A DNA stretch of 64,000 bases, taken from Poecilobothrus nobilitatus (Eukaryota; Arthropoda; Insecta; Diptera; Dolichopodidae). Position numbers and translations under genes: made by a program. Each line of letters opens with the position of its first letter. Positions within the stretch are counted from its first letter, which is position 1. This document shows positions 62,843 to 64,000 of the stretch, one piece after another. The notes beneath the pieces are model-generated. The model was not told the origin of the DNA. It ran no database searches and worked only from the letters and a program-made list of their open reading frames with translations. The DNA lies in NCBI GenBank assembly GCA_947095535.1, contig OX352774.1, forward strand, positions 73,780,416 to 73,844,415, read 5' to 3'.

Positions 62843-63425
62843 CTAGGAAAACTCATGTGCAATTTGCACAATAGTCATAGATGCAAATGTATTTACATTA
62901 TTCTTCCTAAAAGTTTATTTTTGAATCCTACGCTTTCTTATATTTTAATGCCTTATAATATCTAAATTCCTAAGAAAAATCACCTAAATTATCGTTTTCC
63001 TATGAAAACAATTTTAAGCACACTGAAGTACTTGGAAAAAAATATCTGCTATTTAATTGATCCCTATTCATAATTAGAAAGTCATTTACTTGAATTTGAA
63101 ATCACTTACTTGATGTAATAGAAAAAAATATGAGACAAATTTATAAACACAAAGCAAAAAAAAAAAAAGGCTAGGTGCCATAATTTTTGAATTCGGACAT
63201 TTTACTAACAAATTTAAAAAAATGTGGCATTTAATTATTTTTTCCGACGGCTCCAGTTATTTTTTCCCACTGCTAATATAATTAATGCACTCTTAATTTT
63301 AATATGAACCTTTTTTCTTTTTTTTTTTGGAAAAATATCCTTCTATCAATTTTCGTAACATGTTTTCGTTATGATATATTTACGCAAATATGCCGAATTT
63401 TATATTAAAAATAAAACATTAGAAT
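62843..63425 (-). mobile_element. Truncated Helitron-like element, same family as 45,471
   Basis: The 3' end is a GTGCAA/TTGCAC hairpin (62857-62869), a spacer and CTAG at 62846-62843 before host T. Upstream on the minus strand, aatcacttacttgatgtaat (63101-63120, plus-strand reading) and gccgaattttatatta near 63391 match the 45,471 element. The match stops near 63425, where DINE-1-like sequence begins, so the 5' part is missing or displaced. Confidence 0.65.
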
Positions 63426-63429
63426 GTAA

Positions 63430-64000
63430 ACTAACGGTTTTTAAAAGCACCAAAGGTTTTTTTTGCAATTTTGAGGAGCTGTAAGTCCGGAACCTATATA
63501 ACTAAGAAAAACCGTTAACAAACGTAAAAATATATTATTGAAATTTTTTTGTCTTGCCGAAGAAAAATTTGTACAGGTGCCTAAGGTACAGGTGTCTAAA
63601 AATAGCAAATTTTCAATTTTAAACCGTAATAGCTTTTAAATAGGGCGTGGCCCAAAACAAATTTCTAAGGAAACTTATACTAATTCTAAAAGTTCTTTCT
63701 TCCCACAAAATTTCAAGTCTATATCTAAACGCGTGCCGGAGTTATGAAGATAGAAAAATTATGCAAAATTTGGTTTTCACATAACGGTAAATTTATATAC
63801 TAATATTTAAAAGAATTCTACAATTTTGATATTGATTTAGAAAGGTAAAAAAAAAATCCTGTCAAACGGCGTTTTTAGATTGAAAAAAACTTTAAGTAGA
63901 ACATTAGATATACGCATTTAAAAATAGGGCTTTTTCAAAGTTTAAGGGGCTGTAGCTCCGTAATGGACGGGGCAACATAAAAAAGTTGTTCAACAACATT
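63430..64000 (-). mobile_element. DINE-1-like element (subfamily A), cut by the window edge
   Basis: The reverse complement follows the 54,221 copy: acggagctacagccc (63944-63958), aaacgccgtttga (63863-63875), tttaccgttatgtgaaa (63775-63791) and a cacctgta-cttaggcacctgta segment (63575-63600). The left end of the element lies beyond the window. Confidence 0.65.

Overview
This is a very AT-rich eukaryotic window, almost certainly from an insect and most likely a fly. It has no supportable host protein-coding gene. The evidence for a fly is a U6 snRNA sequence that matches the dipteran form apart from one deleted base, copies resembling the INE-1/DINE-1 elements of Drosophila, insect-type non-LTR retrotransposon relics, and dense poly(A/T), (TA)n and TATGTA-type microsatellites. 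Almost all the short open frames are chance products of AT-rich sequence or fragments of transposons. The window reads as intergenic or deep intronic DNA shaped by retroposons and rolling-circle transposons.

Layout. At 2772-4061 three retroposed insertions lie close together: a tRNA-derived SINE, a U6 snRNA fused to the 3' end of a LINE, and a second SINE. Each is bounded by its own target-site duplication. At 4289-5131 there are a short direct repeat, a tRNA-like SINE and a Helitron-like 3' end. A Tc1-like transposase relic lies at 7.2-7.9 kb and a relic of an RNase H-type LINE at 13.7-14.1 kb, with a better copy at 40.3-40.9 kb. A diffuse inverted-repeat element lies at 17.6-18.2 kb. A DINE-1-like element at 21.6-22.5 kb is interrupted by a SINE. 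Two C-terminal relics of a CR1/Jockey-type reverse transcriptase lie at 23.3-23.9 and 36.6-37.2 kb. Two Helitron-like elements have both ends recognisable (23,991-25,479 and 45,471-47,323), and a third is truncated (62,843 to about 63,425). The longest DINE-1-like copy is 54,221-55,757, with others at 11.1, 30.2, 44.9, 60.4 and 63.4-64.0 kb. More SINEs lie at 9.9, 33.8, 38.7, 49.1 and 57.2 kb.

How the parts relate. The SINEs fall into at least two tail classes. The abundant family ends in poly(A), while the 57.2 kb copy ends in (AATA)n, the same kind of tail carried by both RNase H-type LINEs here, which suggests a SINE/LINE partnership. The U6-LINE chimera shows that LINE machinery switched template onto a host snRNA during one integration. 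The nesting at 22.1 kb dates the poly(A) SINE as younger than the DINE-1-like element. The remaining long stretches hold only simple repeats and a few perfect hairpins, notably a 27-bp perfect stem at 43,656-43,730.
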